A stretch of DNA of 64,000 nt from NCBI GenBank assembly GCA_022447205.1, contig JAKVBQ010000013.1:1-64000 (forward strand), read 5' to 3'. The notes beneath the pieces are model-generated. The model worked only from the letters and a program-made list of their open reading frames with translations. It made no database searches and was not told where the DNA came from. The position numbers and the translations under genes are program-made. The stretch comes from Phycisphaerales bacterium (GTDB lineage: Bacteria; Planctomycetota; Phycisphaerae; Phycisphaerales; SM1A02). Shown piece by piece: positions 26,226 through 35,040 of this stretch (position 1 is the stretch's first letter; every line of letters starts with the position of its first letter).

Positions 26226-27638
26226 TCAGGCTTCGATTCTTGTTCGCACGAGTTTCGCGATGCGCCTGATCAAGGCGGTCCGTGCACCGTTTTCCGAACC
26301 CGTTCGGTCGACCCGGCTCCAGGAGGGATGGCTTCGTGCACGTCGCAGCAGTGCGAGGGTCTCCTTCAGGAAGTCGTCCTTCAGGACCAGCTCCCGGACC
26401 GCGATTCGTCTGGTCGCTGCGTGGCCGCGGGTGCACATGCCTCGTGCCAGGTCCAGTGATCGGGCGAGGAGCACCTGCAGCGTCGCGTCGCCCGCGCGAA
26501 GTTCATCGCCGCCTCGCAGTCGTCGGTAGAGACGCCGTCCCTGTCCGGCAGTCGAGCCGAGCAGGCCGCCGACCAATGCCCCGATGCCGGCCGCCGCTCC
26601 GAGACTCATGCCGCCGAGGGCAAGGTCGATCATCGCTCCGGTCGCCGCGCCACCCGCCGCACCGGCCGTCGCCCCGACGCCGGACTGCTTGAGTGCCTCC
26701 GTCGAGAAGAGGTCGATGCCGAGGCGACCCTGCGTGCATTCGAGCAGCGCGGCATCGGTGTCATCGTCCGTGAACTCGAACGCGGCGAGGATCGCGCGGT
26801 GGGTGAGGCGTTCATGCTTGCGCAGCGCCGCCTGCAGGACCTGTTCCGCCTCCAGCACTCGTTGGCGATCCTCGCTCGAATCATCCTGTTCCCCGGCGGG
26901 TTCCACCGGGACCACGTAGGCCGAGGCATCGACCAGAAGTTCCGCGATCGCGTGTGCGGCCCTCTTGATCGAACGCACGCGTCGTTGTGTCCGGTCCTCG
27001 ATGAGGGCATCGATCGCCTTGCGATGGGGTTCCGAGAGCACCGACATCGCCTCGAAGAGTCGACGTTCGTCCTCCACGTCGTAGACCACGGTGTCGAAGC
27101 TCGCCGCGGCGTGCAGGCCGAGCCTGGCGAGGGCCTCCCGCCATTCCTCCGCACGGTTGGACTCGTCCGAGACGAAGTTCATCACTGGAAGAAGGGGGCG
27201 TCCGCATCGCGTGAGCAGTTCGATTTCGTCGAGGTAGCGGGGAAGGATCCTGTCCCGGGCATCGATCACGTAGAGCACGAGATCCGCGACACGCGCCTGC
27301 CGGATCGACTTCGCCTCCTGTGAGAATCGACCGCCCGCCTCGCTGCTTCCGAGGAATCGTTCGATGAGTGACGGTCCGTCGTCCCGTCGGTCGGTTCGCA
27401 TGCAATCGACGAGTTCGAGCAGTCCGATCGAATCCTCGAGTCCCGGCGTGTCCCTGAAGTCGGCTCTCGGTTCACCGTCGGCGAGGAGTGCGATCGATGT
27501 GACCTCACGGGTGGTCGCAGGGCTGGGCGAGACCTCGCCGAACTCCGCGTCGCGGGAGAGCGTCCGCATGAGCGACGTCTTGCCGGCATTGGTGTGGCCG
27601 ACCACCGCGATCTGGAAGATGTCCTTCTGTTCGCTCAT
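26226..27638 (-). CDS. GTPase with DUF3482 domain
   Basis: 470 residues from the ATG at 27638, which overlaps the upstream DUF2868 stop as ATGA; the longer frame adds 15 residues inside that gene. The GTPase domain has the P-loop GHTNAGKT (14-21), a switch region and DTPGLED as G3. The C-terminal half is the DUF3482 type, with a glycine/alanine-rich hydrophobic hairpin (VGATAGAAGGAATGAMIDL and a following segment) that could insert in or lie on the membrane. DUF3482 and DUF2868 proteins are known as adjacent gene pairs in proteobacteria. Role unknown; a membrane-associated GTP switch is inferred. Confidence 0.87.
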   Translation of the reverse strand: MSEQKDIFQIAVVGHTNAGKTSLMRTLSRDAEFGEVSPSPATTREVTSIALLADGEPRADFRDTPGLEDSIGLLELVDCMRTDRRDDGPSLIERFLGSSEAGGRFSQEAKSIRQARVADLVLYVIDARDRILPRYLDEIELLTRCGRPLLPVMNFVSDESNRAEEWREALARLGLHAAASFDTVVYDVEDERRLFEAMSVLSEPHRKAIDALIEDRTQRRVRSIKRAAHAIAELLVDASAYVVPVEPAGEQDDSSEDRQRVLEAEQVLQAALRKHERLTHRAILAAFEFTDDDTDAALLECTQGRLGIDLFSTEALKQSGVGATAGAAGGAATGAMIDLALGGMSLGAAAGIGALVGGLLGSTAGQGRRLYRRLRGGDELRAGDATLQVLLARSLDLARGMCTRGHAATRRIAVRELVLKDDFLKETLALLRRARSHPSWSRVDRTGSENGARTALIRRIAKLVRTRIEA

Positions 27639-29899
27639 GTGGTCCGTGACTCGTGTGATGCGATGACGATCCTCGAACGCCACTTGCTCAGTGCGTGGGT
27701 GGCACTCTCCATGTCGGGCAGTGCGGGCGGATCCTCGGTGAACACCTGCTCCATGATCTCCTGGATGTGGCGTTCACCTCGACCCTGGAAGGTGAGGATG
27801 ACCGCATGCAGCGCCGCCCCTGCAATCGCCTCTCCACGGGCTTCCGCCTCGGACCGGGTGTCGACGATTTCCGCGGTCGGCTCATCGGCGAGTGCGGCGA
27901 TGCCTGCTCCTGAAGCCGCGCCGGTGGCAAGCCAGACCGGTAGTGCTGCGAGGACCGCGGGTGCGACCGTGCCCGCGGTCGCGAGACAGGCGAGTGCCCC
28001 GACCGTTCCACCGACGGCAGCCCAGCGGCCCGATGCCAGGAGGCGATCGGGAAGAAGTTGCAGGACGTTTCGACCCGCCCTGGTGATCGTTTCCCGTGGA
28101 TCCTGCATGAGGTCCTCGGTGCCCGGCAGCGTCCACAGGTTGCCACCGGTTTCCGCACCGGCACAGCGGGCGACAGCCTTGTGCAGGGCGAGGCGTTCCT
28201 TGTCGCTCGGTGCTCCATGCCACCTTCGCATCTGGGAACCGATCTCCGCGAACGCGGCGTCGATCGTGGAGATCGGTCCGCGTTCGATCGGAAGATTGGG
28301 ACGTGCGCTGCCACTGACGGCTTCACTGAGCTGTGCGCGAGTGGTGGCGGTCAGGTTGTCGAGGTCGATTTCGTGCAGGTGACCGCCGACCTCGAGTCTT
28401 CCGACCAGTCCTCGCCAGTCCTCGCTTCGACGTTCCAGTGCATCCGAGTCGACGCGGGTCCGGAATCGTTCGCCTCCGGTGACGACGACGACGAGTACCG
28501 GCTGTTCCGCCGCCTCGTGGATCAGCTCGATCGATCGTGCGATGCCGCGGTCCGGTGTCGTCGACATGTCCACGACCACCACGAGTCGGGCCGGCAGGGT
28601 CGTGGCGTGCCGCAGCCGCTGGACGGTGGCGATCCGATCCTCACGGCTTTCGACCATCCCGAGATCGTCCGCGGGTGCGCCGGACGGTGGGGGCCAGCCA
28701 CAGGAGGGGGTGTCCAGTTCGATGCCGACGATCGCCGACCCGATCGACTGTCGATCAGGCGGTGGTGGTGCCTCGTCTGCGTCGGGGCCCGGGTCGCCAT
28801 CGACCAGTTCGATCGCCTCGACCCTGACCGCCTGTGGTTCCGTCAGTCTTCGCAGCGGCGCGAAGCGCGTGCCTTCCACTTCCGGTCGCCAGCTGCGGCG
28901 GAGACCGCTCCAGACCATCAGACAGAAGAGGAGGAGCAGCAGTCGAGGAGCGAGCCCATAGAGGACCACGCTGCCCATCAACAGTCCGCTGAACGCCTTT
29001 CTCGCTTCATCACCCGCGCCGGCAAGGGCACCGGTCGAGGGATCGATTCGTGCGGCCTTCACCTCCGCCTGGTCCGGCACGTTGAAGCCCACCCATTCCG
29101 GGGCGATCGAGATCGCCTGGGCCGCTTCCTCGAAGAAGGCATCGGAACCGATCGTCGTCTCCCAGCCGAAATCGAACTGACGCACGGAAAGGACACCGAT
29201 CAGTGCACCGAGCAGGCCGACGTTGAATGCGAGCCACGCGAGGTTGGTGACACAACCCAACGCCCATCGCGAGCGTGCGCCTCCGAAGTCCGTTTCGGCG
29301 ACGGCCGCCGCCGCCGCACGTCCCTGGCGATGTCGATCGCTGTCCCGTGCAGTGCTTCGCAGGCTCATCCGACTCGAGATCCAGCCGGCCGTCCCGAGCA
29401 GGAGGCCACCGATCGACCATCGTCGAAGGACGGCGCCTCCGAAGAGCAGCAGCAGCAGCCAGATCGCGAGCAGGACCGTCTGGCCTCCGAGCACCGCACC
29501 CAGCAGCCAGAAGATGTTCACCGGTCGTTCGCCCTCGACCTCGAGGCTGCCCATGCCGGCCAGGACACCTGCCCCGCACGCCACAAGCATGCCGATCCCG
29601 AGCGCGATCCTCGTCCATCCACGTATGCCACGGATCGCCGCCGCGAGGGCCGGGGCGTCGGTCTGGGCACCGGCCACGTCATCGAGCTTGCGGACGATGG
29701 GGGCATCCGGGTCACGCGGTTGCGTTTCGATGATCGGATGTGCATCCGGGTCGCCGTGGATGAGGTTGGCGACCGAAGTGGCAAGCAGACCCGTCGGATA
29801 CGGAGGATCCGGACGGTGGCTGGCTGCATCGACTTCGTGGTTGCTGCTCACCATGCTGCTGCAGGCTGACTCGGCTTCATCCCCATCGGGGTGGGGCAT
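27635..29899 (-). CDS. DUF2868 membrane protein
   Basis: 754 residues. Several hydrophobic segments (about 92-115, 128-155, 210-230 and 300-325), then a long cytoplasmic-type region with a conserved LVVVVDMSTTPDRG segment. Near the C terminus a second Gly/Ala-rich hydrophobic hairpin (about 630-690) resembles the one in its partner GTPase. Matches the DUF2868 family. The four-base overlap with the DUF3482 GTPase implies a stoichiometric complex at the inner membrane. No enzymatic motif is recognised. The start may instead be the internal ATG at 29854, since no clear ribosome-binding site precedes either. Confidence 0.8.
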   Translation of the reverse strand: MPHPDGDEAESACSSMVSSNHEVDAASHRPDPPYPTGLLATSVANLIHGDPDAHPIIETQPRDPDAPIVRKLDDVAGAQTDAPALAAAIRGIRGWTRIALGIGMLVACGAGVLAGMGSLEVEGERPVNIFWLLGAVLGGQTVLLAIWLLLLLFGGAVLRRWSIGGLLLGTAGWISSRMSLRSTARDSDRHRQGRAAAAAVAETDFGGARSRWALGCVTNLAWLAFNVGLLGALIGVLSVRQFDFGWETTIGSDAFFEEAAQAISIAPEWVGFNVPDQAEVKAARIDPSTGALAGAGDEARKAFSGLLMGSVVLYGLAPRLLLLLFCLMVWSGLRRSWRPEVEGTRFAPLRRLTEPQAVRVEAIELVDGDPGPDADEAPPPPDRQSIGSAIVGIELDTPSCGWPPPSGAPADDLGMVESREDRIATVQRLRHATTLPARLVVVVDMSTTPDRGIARSIELIHEAAEQPVLVVVVTGGERFRTRVDSDALERRSEDWRGLVGRLEVGGHLHEIDLDNLTATTRAQLSEAVSGSARPNLPIERGPISTIDAAFAEIGSQMRRWHGAPSDKERLALHKAVARCAGAETGGNLWTLPGTEDLMQDPRETITRAGRNVLQLLPDRLLASGRWAAVGGTVGALACLATAGTVAPAVLAALPVWLATGAASGAGIAALADEPTAEIVDTRSEAEARGEAIAGAALHAVILTFQGRGERHIQEIMEQVFTEDPPALPDMESATHALSKWRSRIVIASHESRTT

Positions 29900-29902
29900 G
29901 CC

Positions 29903-29984
29903 GGTCGATCACCTGACCCGGGTCAGGTTGGATGCCCTGCTCCATGTTGCGGTTGCGAGATCGACGCCCTGCATCGAATGCAGG
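29903..29984 (-). other. Structured intergenic region between tatA and the DUF2868 gene
   Basis: Three nested inverted repeats lie between the tatA stop and the DUF2868 ATG. A perfect 18-bp palindrome ACCTGACCCGGGTCAGGT is at 29911-29928; GTCGATC (29904-29910) is complementary to GATCGAC (29959-29965); and CCTGCAT-CGA-ATGCAGG forms a hairpin at 29968-29984. It could be an operator or an RNA leader. No known riboswitch or SRP-RNA signature is present. Confidence 0.4.
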
Positions 29985-29997
29985 CGGCTCTCCCGAC

Positions 29998-30318
29998 CTA
30001 GGCGTCCTTGACGGAGGATCCCTCGGTCGCGTTCTCGTACATCGCCGACTTGGCGGCGTCCGTCGAGTCGTCCTTCAACTGGGCGGTGGAACGCGAGGAT
30101 CGTGTCGATTCCTCTTCGATCTCCTGCTCGATGCCCTTGATGCCCTTCTTGAACTCCACGATCGACTTGCCCACCGACCGCCCGACCTCCGGCAGCCTGC
30201 GTCCGAAGATCAGCAGGCCGAGGATCAGGATGGCCGCCCACTCCCATCCCCCGGGCAGGCCGAAGGCGAGGGTGGCTTCCGTGGTGAGTCCGAACGACAT
30301 GGTGAAGGCACTGGTCAT
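29998..30318 (-). CDS. tatA: Sec-independent translocase subunit TatA/E
   Basis: 106 residues from the ATG at 30318. TatA forms the pore-lining component of the twin-arginine export system. The transmembrane helix (about 19-35, GWEWAAILILGLLIFG), the FGRRLPEVGRSVGKSI hinge and the amphipathic helix with FKKGI are diagnostic. The acidic/serine-rich tail is variable in the family. Starts further upstream (30360 and beyond) would precede or overlap the -10 box TACAAT at 30363-30368. tatC and tatB are not in the window. The window encodes two Tat-type client proteins (DUF1552, DUF1501). Confidence 0.92.
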   Translation of the reverse strand: MTSAFTMSFGLTTEATLAFGLPGGWEWAAILILGLLIFGRRLPEVGRSVGKSIVEFKKGIKGIEQEIEEESTRSSRSTAQLKDDSTDAAKSAMYENATEGSSVKDA

Positions 30319-30362
30319 CGAGTTGATTCCGTCCGCGGTCCCGGCGCGGGTCCGTTTCAACC

Positions 30363-30368
30363 ATTGTA
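30363..30368 (-). promoter_or_regulatory. -10 element of tatA
   Basis: TACAAT on the minus strand gives a predicted start of transcription near 30356. This supports translation from 30318 rather than from the longer frame. No good -35 is seen. Confidence 0.4.
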
Positions 30369-30503
30369 GCGAGCTGCGTGCTCAAGGCGCCCTCTCTCTT
30401 CAAACCAGCTTCATCCGGATCGCTTGAAGCAACTGGTACGATTCGGTCGATTATTCGGACTGGCGCGCTGTCACGGGCCCTGTTGGAGTGGTCTTCACGC
30501 GTC

Positions 30504-31793
30504 ATGAAGGGATTTTTCATGCAGTTCAGGCCTCGAATCACCTCCGCCGACCCATCCGAACTTTTCCGAATTCGCCCCCTGCGATTGCATCTTTTTGGCG
30601 CTTTCATCGCCGGAATGCTGCTCGCGGGCTGCTCCTCGACGCCGGAGGCAGCCAAACCTCACTACGACCGGCCCCTTCGCCAGGGCGAGCAGGCCCTGCG
30701 CAAGATCGACTCCGGTCAGGTGCGACCCCTGCTGGTCGAGGCCTGGTCGGCACAGGAGGACGGCCTCGAGGACTCGCTCCAACGGAGTGAGACCTGGTAT
30801 TCGAAACCGTCGAGTGCCTCGCGTTTTCCCTTCCGGACCCAGGGTGAGACCATCACCCACCAGCGGGCGATGGAGAGCGTTGAGGAACTCAAGGTGATCC
30901 TGGCCGCAAGCGGTTCCGCCGAGGAGTTCGCGGATCGGGTCCTGGACCGGTTCGACGTCTACCAGACCGTCGGATGGGATGACCGGGGCACGGTGCTCTT
31001 CACCGGCTACTACGCCCCGATCTTCAAGGGAAGCCTGCATCCTGCTCCGGGTTTCACGCATCCCCTCCATCGCAGGCCCGACTGGCTCCTCAGTTCGCCC
31101 GAGGGTGTGCCTTTCGGAATGCGCGCGGCGGATGGACGCATCGTCGATTCCCCGCCTCGTGCCGAGATCGAGTCGAGTGGAATGCTCGAGGGACTTGAAC
31201 TGGTCTGGCTGCCGAATCGACTTGATGCCTACATCTGCCAGGTCAACGGTTCGGCGAGGATCGAACTTCCCGACGGTCGAATCATGCATGTCGGCTATGG
31301 GGGCAAGACCGAGCGGCCCTACACCGGACTCGGCGAGTCGATGCTTCGCGAAGGCCTCCTCCCGAAGGAAGGACTGAGCCTCAAGGCGATCCAGGCGTAC
31401 TACCAGCGAGAGCCGGCAGTCGTCGACCGATTGATCGATCGCAACGAGAGCTTCGTCTTCTTCACCGAATACGATGGTGACGGATGGCCTGCCGGTTCAC
31501 TCGGGGTTCCGGTGACGACGCGCGCCTCGATCGCGACGGACAAGTCGGTCTATCCTCCCGGTGCCGTCGCACTCGTCGACACCCGTGCCGTGCAGTCGGA
31601 TGGCAGTCGTGAGCGATTCGTCCGGCTGGTCTGCGACCAGGACACCGGCGGTGCGATCGTCGCCCCCGGTCGCTGTGATCTCTTCATGGGGATCGGTCCG
31701 CAGGCTCGCGTGCTTGCCGGCGGACAGTACGCGGAAGGCACGATGTACTACATCTTCCGCAAGCCGGGAGCGATGGTGACCCAGGTCGACTAG
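30504..31793 (+). CDS. mltA: Membrane-bound lytic murein transglycosylase A (lipoprotein)
   Basis: 429 residues from the ATG at 30504; ATG 30519 is an alternative with a weak AAGG upstream. MltA cleaves peptidoglycan glycan strands, leaving 1,6-anhydro ends. The leader ends in a lipobox LLAGC, so it is a lipoprotein. MltA domain signatures are FTGYYAPIFKGS, VGYGGKTERPYTGLGESM and GSLGVPVTTRASIATDKS. The C-terminal 3D domain carries DTGGAI (about 380-385), then RCDLFMGIGPQA, including the catalytic aspartate region, and it ends in YYIFRKP. All expected parts are present. Divergent from tatA. Confidence 0.93.
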   Translation: MKGFFMQFRPRITSADPSELFRIRPLRLHLFGAFIAGMLLAGCSSTPEAAKPHYDRPLRQGEQALRKIDSGQVRPLLVEAWSAQEDGLEDSLQRSETWYSKPSSASRFPFRTQGETITHQRAMESVEELKVILAASGSAEEFADRVLDRFDVYQTVGWDDRGTVLFTGYYAPIFKGSLHPAPGFTHPLHRRPDWLLSSPEGVPFGMRAADGRIVDSPPRAEIESSGMLEGLELVWLPNRLDAYICQVNGSARIELPDGRIMHVGYGGKTERPYTGLGESMLREGLLPKEGLSLKAIQAYYQREPAVVDRLIDRNESFVFFTEYDGDGWPAGSLGVPVTTRASIATDKSVYPPGAVALVDTRAVQSDGSRERFVRLVCDQDTGGAIVAPGRCDLFMGIGPQARVLAGGQYAEGTMYYIFRKPGAMVTQVD

Positions 31794-31838
31794 TTCGTTT
31801 CCCTCGTCATCCACCTGCGAGGACCGTGCCTGGTTGCA

Positions 31839-33860
31839 TCAGGCGCCGATCTCTCGAATCTTGTCCATGATCTCGTCCGGCATCGACTGCTGGGTGGCGT
31901 ATCGACGGACCCTCGATCCCGAACTGTGATCGCCTTCCGACTTCGAGGTGGCGTCGAACGCGATCCGTCGCCCCTCGGTGGCGTCATCCCGGACCAGGTC
32001 CCGGACCGGGTCCGCGCAGGCGGTGAGCTCGAAGAGGACGTCGTCGAAGGCATCGAGCCTGACCGACTCGTCGACGATCAGCAGGAGGTCCGCCGCACTG
32101 GACTCGACGCCCACGCGTTCCCAGATCGATTCGATCATCCGGTGGACGGCATCGGTCCCGCACGGGCCGGGGACTGCGGCCACCGTCAGTCGTCCGGCAC
32201 CCCACTCGGGCATCGACCAGCGGAGGTCCTTGATTTCCGCGATTCGTGCTTCGGCGGCTCGTCGTTCCTCGGTGGTGTCGATCCGGGGCATATCCAATGA
32301 ACGTGTCCGGGTCCGATCGCCTTCGAGCTTTCGAGTGGCGTCGAATCCGATCTTGCCGCCGGCCCCGAGTTCCGGTGCGGCCTGGTCCAGGATGTCCAGG
32401 GGACCTTCGGTGAGCTGCAGGTCCCAGCGGAAGTCGCATCGGGTGAGCACGGCTTCGAACATGGCACGTTCGTCATGAATGTCCACATCCTCGTCGACGA
32501 CCATGATCATCTTGGTCCATGCCATCTGGCCGGCTCCCCAGACCGAATGCATCACGCGTCGTCCCTGCATCGGGTAGGCCTTGCTGATCTGGATCGCGGC
32601 ACAGTTGTGGAAGCAACCGAACATGGGCAGGTGGTAGTCCTCGATGTCGTGGACGATCGTCTTCAGCAACGGAAGGAAGACGCGTTCGGTCGCCTTGCCC
32701 AGGTAGTAGTCCTCCATCGGTGGTGCGCCGACGATCGTCGTGGGATAGACCGCGTCGCGACGGTGGGTGATCGCGGTGACCTCGACGATCGGATAGCGAT
32801 CGGGGAGGGAGTAGAAGCCGGTGTGATCCCCGAACGGTCCCTCGAAGACCGCGCCCGGACCGAGCGGTTCGCCGTTCGACGGTTCCCAACCGATCGGTCC
32901 GCATTCGGTGGAGACCCAGCCCTCGATCACGATCTCGCTGTTGGCAGGCACCCGGATCGGGACGGTTCGTGCCTCGACCATCGGAATGCCCCGTCCCATG
33001 AGGAAGCCGGCCATGAGCAGTTCGGAGATGCCCGGTGGAAGCGGGGCGGTCGCCGCATACGGAAGCACCGATTCGCCGCCGAGGCAGATCGCGATCGGCA
33101 TCGGCTTGCCGAGCTTCTTCCAGCTTCGCCAGTGATTCGCGCCATCGTGATGGACATGCCAGTGCATGGCGAGATGGGTCTCGTCGATGAGCTGCGATCG
33201 GTACATCCCGATGTTGTGACTGCCGGGCTTCGCCTTGCCGGCGTCGTCGGCATGGATCGTGTGCATGCCCGCAAGCGTGATGTACCGGCCCTGTCCCTTC
33301 GCCGTGCCCGCCTGTTCCGCGGTCATCGGGTAGCCGACCGCCTCGGGGTCCCCGTCGAGCGGCCACGCCTTGATCATGCCGAGTCTCGTGAGGTCGACCT
33401 GGCCTTCCGAGGTCAGCTTGACGACCTCCTGGCAAAGCGCGTGTCGTCGTACGGTACGTGGTGGGATCCGCAGGAGCGGGAGGAATTCGCGTGCCTTCGC
33501 CAGCAGTTCACCCAGCCCGCGTGGCGGGGTCGGCTTCGTCAGCGATGCGATGCGTGCCGCGATCGATTCAAAATCGGAGCCGAGCGCGAGCTCCATGCGG
33601 TGGTAGCTCCCCCAGAGGTTGATCGCGACGGGGAAATCGCTTCCTTCCACGTTCTCGAAGAGCAGGGCGCGTCCGCCTCGGTCCTCGTGTCCGGGATCGA
33701 ACGTTCCCGCCACCGCGCTTCGTCCTCGGGCGGACGACTTGCTCTCCCGATCGGCGATCGCGGCGATCTCGAGGATCGGCGAGACGGGGGTGTCGACCCG
33801 GAGGAGTTCGCCTCTGGAGTCGAGTTCCTTGATGAAGCTGCCGAGGGAGTGAAAGGACAT
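31839..33860 (-). CDS. UbiD-family decarboxylase, probably menaquinone-type, with duplicated C-terminal segment
   Basis: 673 residues from the ATG at 33860 (a GTG nine bases upstream is possible). UbiD enzymes decarboxylate aromatic acids using prenylated FMN; in futalosine-pathway bacteria one acts in menaquinone synthesis. Seen: NIGMYRSQLIDETHLAMHWH, the ligand region IEGWVSTECGPIGWEPSNGE, and GPFGDHTGFYSLPDRYP with the expected acidic/arginine residues. The protein is longer than usual (about 490-610). The segment at about 446-512 (VVDEDVDI ... GFDATRKLEGD) appears again at 588-642 (IVDESVRL ... AFDATSKSEGD), so the C-terminal element is partly duplicated. ubiE at 40632 fits the quinone role. 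Confidence 0.88.
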   Translation of the reverse strand: MSFHSLGSFIKELDSRGELLRVDTPVSPILEIAAIADRESKSSARGRSAVAGTFDPGHEDRGGRALLFENVEGSDFPVAINLWGSYHRMELALGSDFESIAARIASLTKPTPPRGLGELLAKAREFLPLLRIPPRTVRRHALCQEVVKLTSEGQVDLTRLGMIKAWPLDGDPEAVGYPMTAEQAGTAKGQGRYITLAGMHTIHADDAGKAKPGSHNIGMYRSQLIDETHLAMHWHVHHDGANHWRSWKKLGKPMPIAICLGGESVLPYAATAPLPPGISELLMAGFLMGRGIPMVEARTVPIRVPANSEIVIEGWVSTECGPIGWEPSNGEPLGPGAVFEGPFGDHTGFYSLPDRYPIVEVTAITHRRDAVYPTTIVGAPPMEDYYLGKATERVFLPLLKTIVHDIEDYHLPMFGCFHNCAAIQISKAYPMQGRRVMHSVWGAGQMAWTKMIMVVDEDVDIHDERAMFEAVLTRCDFRWDLQLTEGPLDILDQAAPELGAGGKIGFDATRKLEGDRTRTRSLDMPRIDTTEERRAAEARIAEIKDLRWSMPEWGAGRLTVAAVPGPCGTDAVHRMIESIWERVGVESSAADLLLIVDESVRLDAFDDVLFELTACADPVRDLVRDDATEGRRIAFDATSKSEGDHSSGSRVRRYATQQSMPDEIMDKIREIGA

Positions 33861-34023
33861 CACGTCCACGATATCTCGTCAGTGCTCCGAGGTCTTCCTC
33901 CCCGGACCGCTTTCCCGTCGAAGCACGTGCCTTCCCGGTCTGGTGGACGCCCTCTCGATGCTCGCCGCACGATTCCCCAGCAAGTATGCTTGTTCCGTCC
34001 CTCCTGCATCCTCTGGGAAGAAC

Positions 34024-35040
34024 ATGGGTTCCGATTCACTCGCCATCGACCTGTCGCACGTGTCCAAGATCTACCGAGGTGGCATCCACGCCCTTCGGGA
34101 CATCGACATCCAGGTCCATCCCGGCGAGATCTACGGTCTGCTGGGCCCGAACGGTGCCGGCAAGAGCACGCTCGTCAAGATCATGATGACCGTGGTGCGA
34201 CCCACCCATGCGACGGGAAGTCTCCTCGGCGAACCACTCGGTCGGAAGGCCACCCTGGCGCGGGTGGGCTACCTGCCCGAACACCACCGTTTCCCGCTCT
34301 GGCTGACCGGACGACAGGCGATCGAGTTCTCCGGTGCGATGTCCGGGGTCAGGAGGGTCCTCCGCAGGCGAAGGACCTCGGAGCTCCTCGAGAAGATGCG
34401 CATGACCGAATGGGAGAAGGTGCGCATCGGCTCCTATTCGAAGGGCATGCAGCAGAGAATCGGTCTGGCGGCAGCCCTCGTGAACGATCCCCGACTCGTC
34501 CTCCTGGACGAACCCACCGACGGTGTCGACCCGGTCGGCAGGCGGGAGATCCGCGACATCCTCGTGGAGATGCGGGAGGAGGGACGAAGCGTCCTGGTCA
34601 ACAGCCACATCCTCTCCGAACTGGAGATGGTCTGTGATCGTGTCGGGATCCTCGTCAAGGGATCGGTCGCGATGCAGGGGACCATGGATGAACTGACCGC
34701 GAGCAGTCAGCGCTACGAGATCATCATCAAGGGCGGGCCGCCGGAGTGGATCGGTGAGCATGGACTTGCCGCGAAGGCCGTTGATGGGGGCCTCACGAAG
34801 CTCGTGATGCCGACGACCGATCCCGAGTCCATTCAGCCGGTCCTCGACCGTCTTCGTGCGTCTTCCTGCACGATTCACGCGCTCCAGCCGATCCGGGAAT
34901 CCCTCGAGGACCTCTTCCTTCGTGCGGTCACCGATCCCGAGACCGGCAATGCGCTCATGCCCGGCGCGAAGGGTGACGCCCTCATCGTCCCACCGACCTC
35001 ACCTCGGTCGGATCTCGAGGATGGGGAGGGTGGCTCATGA
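34024..35040 (+). CDS. ABC transporter ATP-binding protein
   Basis: 338 residues from the ATG at 34024, with GGGAAG upstream; an extended reading to 33943 is less likely because a TATGCT -10-like box lies at about 33984. Walker A GPNGAGKST (41-49), signature YSKGMQQRIGLAAAL, Walker B VLLDEPTDG and the H-loop NSHILSELE are all intact. It resembles the CcmA/NatA-type ATPases that drive ABC-2 exporters. Its stop overlaps the permease start by four bases (ATGA), so they form one exporter. Substrate unknown. Confidence 0.93.
   Translation: MGSDSLAIDLSHVSKIYRGGIHALRDIDIQVHPGEIYGLLGPNGAGKSTLVKIMMTVVRPTHATGSLLGEPLGRKATLARVGYLPEHHRFPLWLTGRQAIEFSGAMSGVRRVLRRRRTSELLEKMRMTEWEKVRIGSYSKGMQQRIGLAAALVNDPRLVLLDEPTDGVDPVGRREIRDILVEMREEGRSVLVNSHILSELEMVCDRVGILVKGSVAMQGTMDELTASSQRYEIIIKGGPPEWIGEHGLAAKAVDGGLTKLVMPTTDPESIQPVLDRLRASSCTIHALQPIRESLEDLFLRAVTDPETGNALMPGAKGDALIVPPTSPRSDLEDGEGGS

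Noticed and set aside
28058-29869. 603-residue open frame on the plus strand
   Set aside because: Antisense to the DUF2868 gene, low-complexity Arg/Asp composition, no domain.
29903-29984. SRP RNA or TPP riboswitch
   Set aside because: CCTGACCCGGGTCAGGT briefly resembles parts of both, but the SRP GGAAGG/AGCAGC loop and the TPP CTGAGA and TAATGCCNGCG signatures are absent. Kept only as an unexplained structured region.
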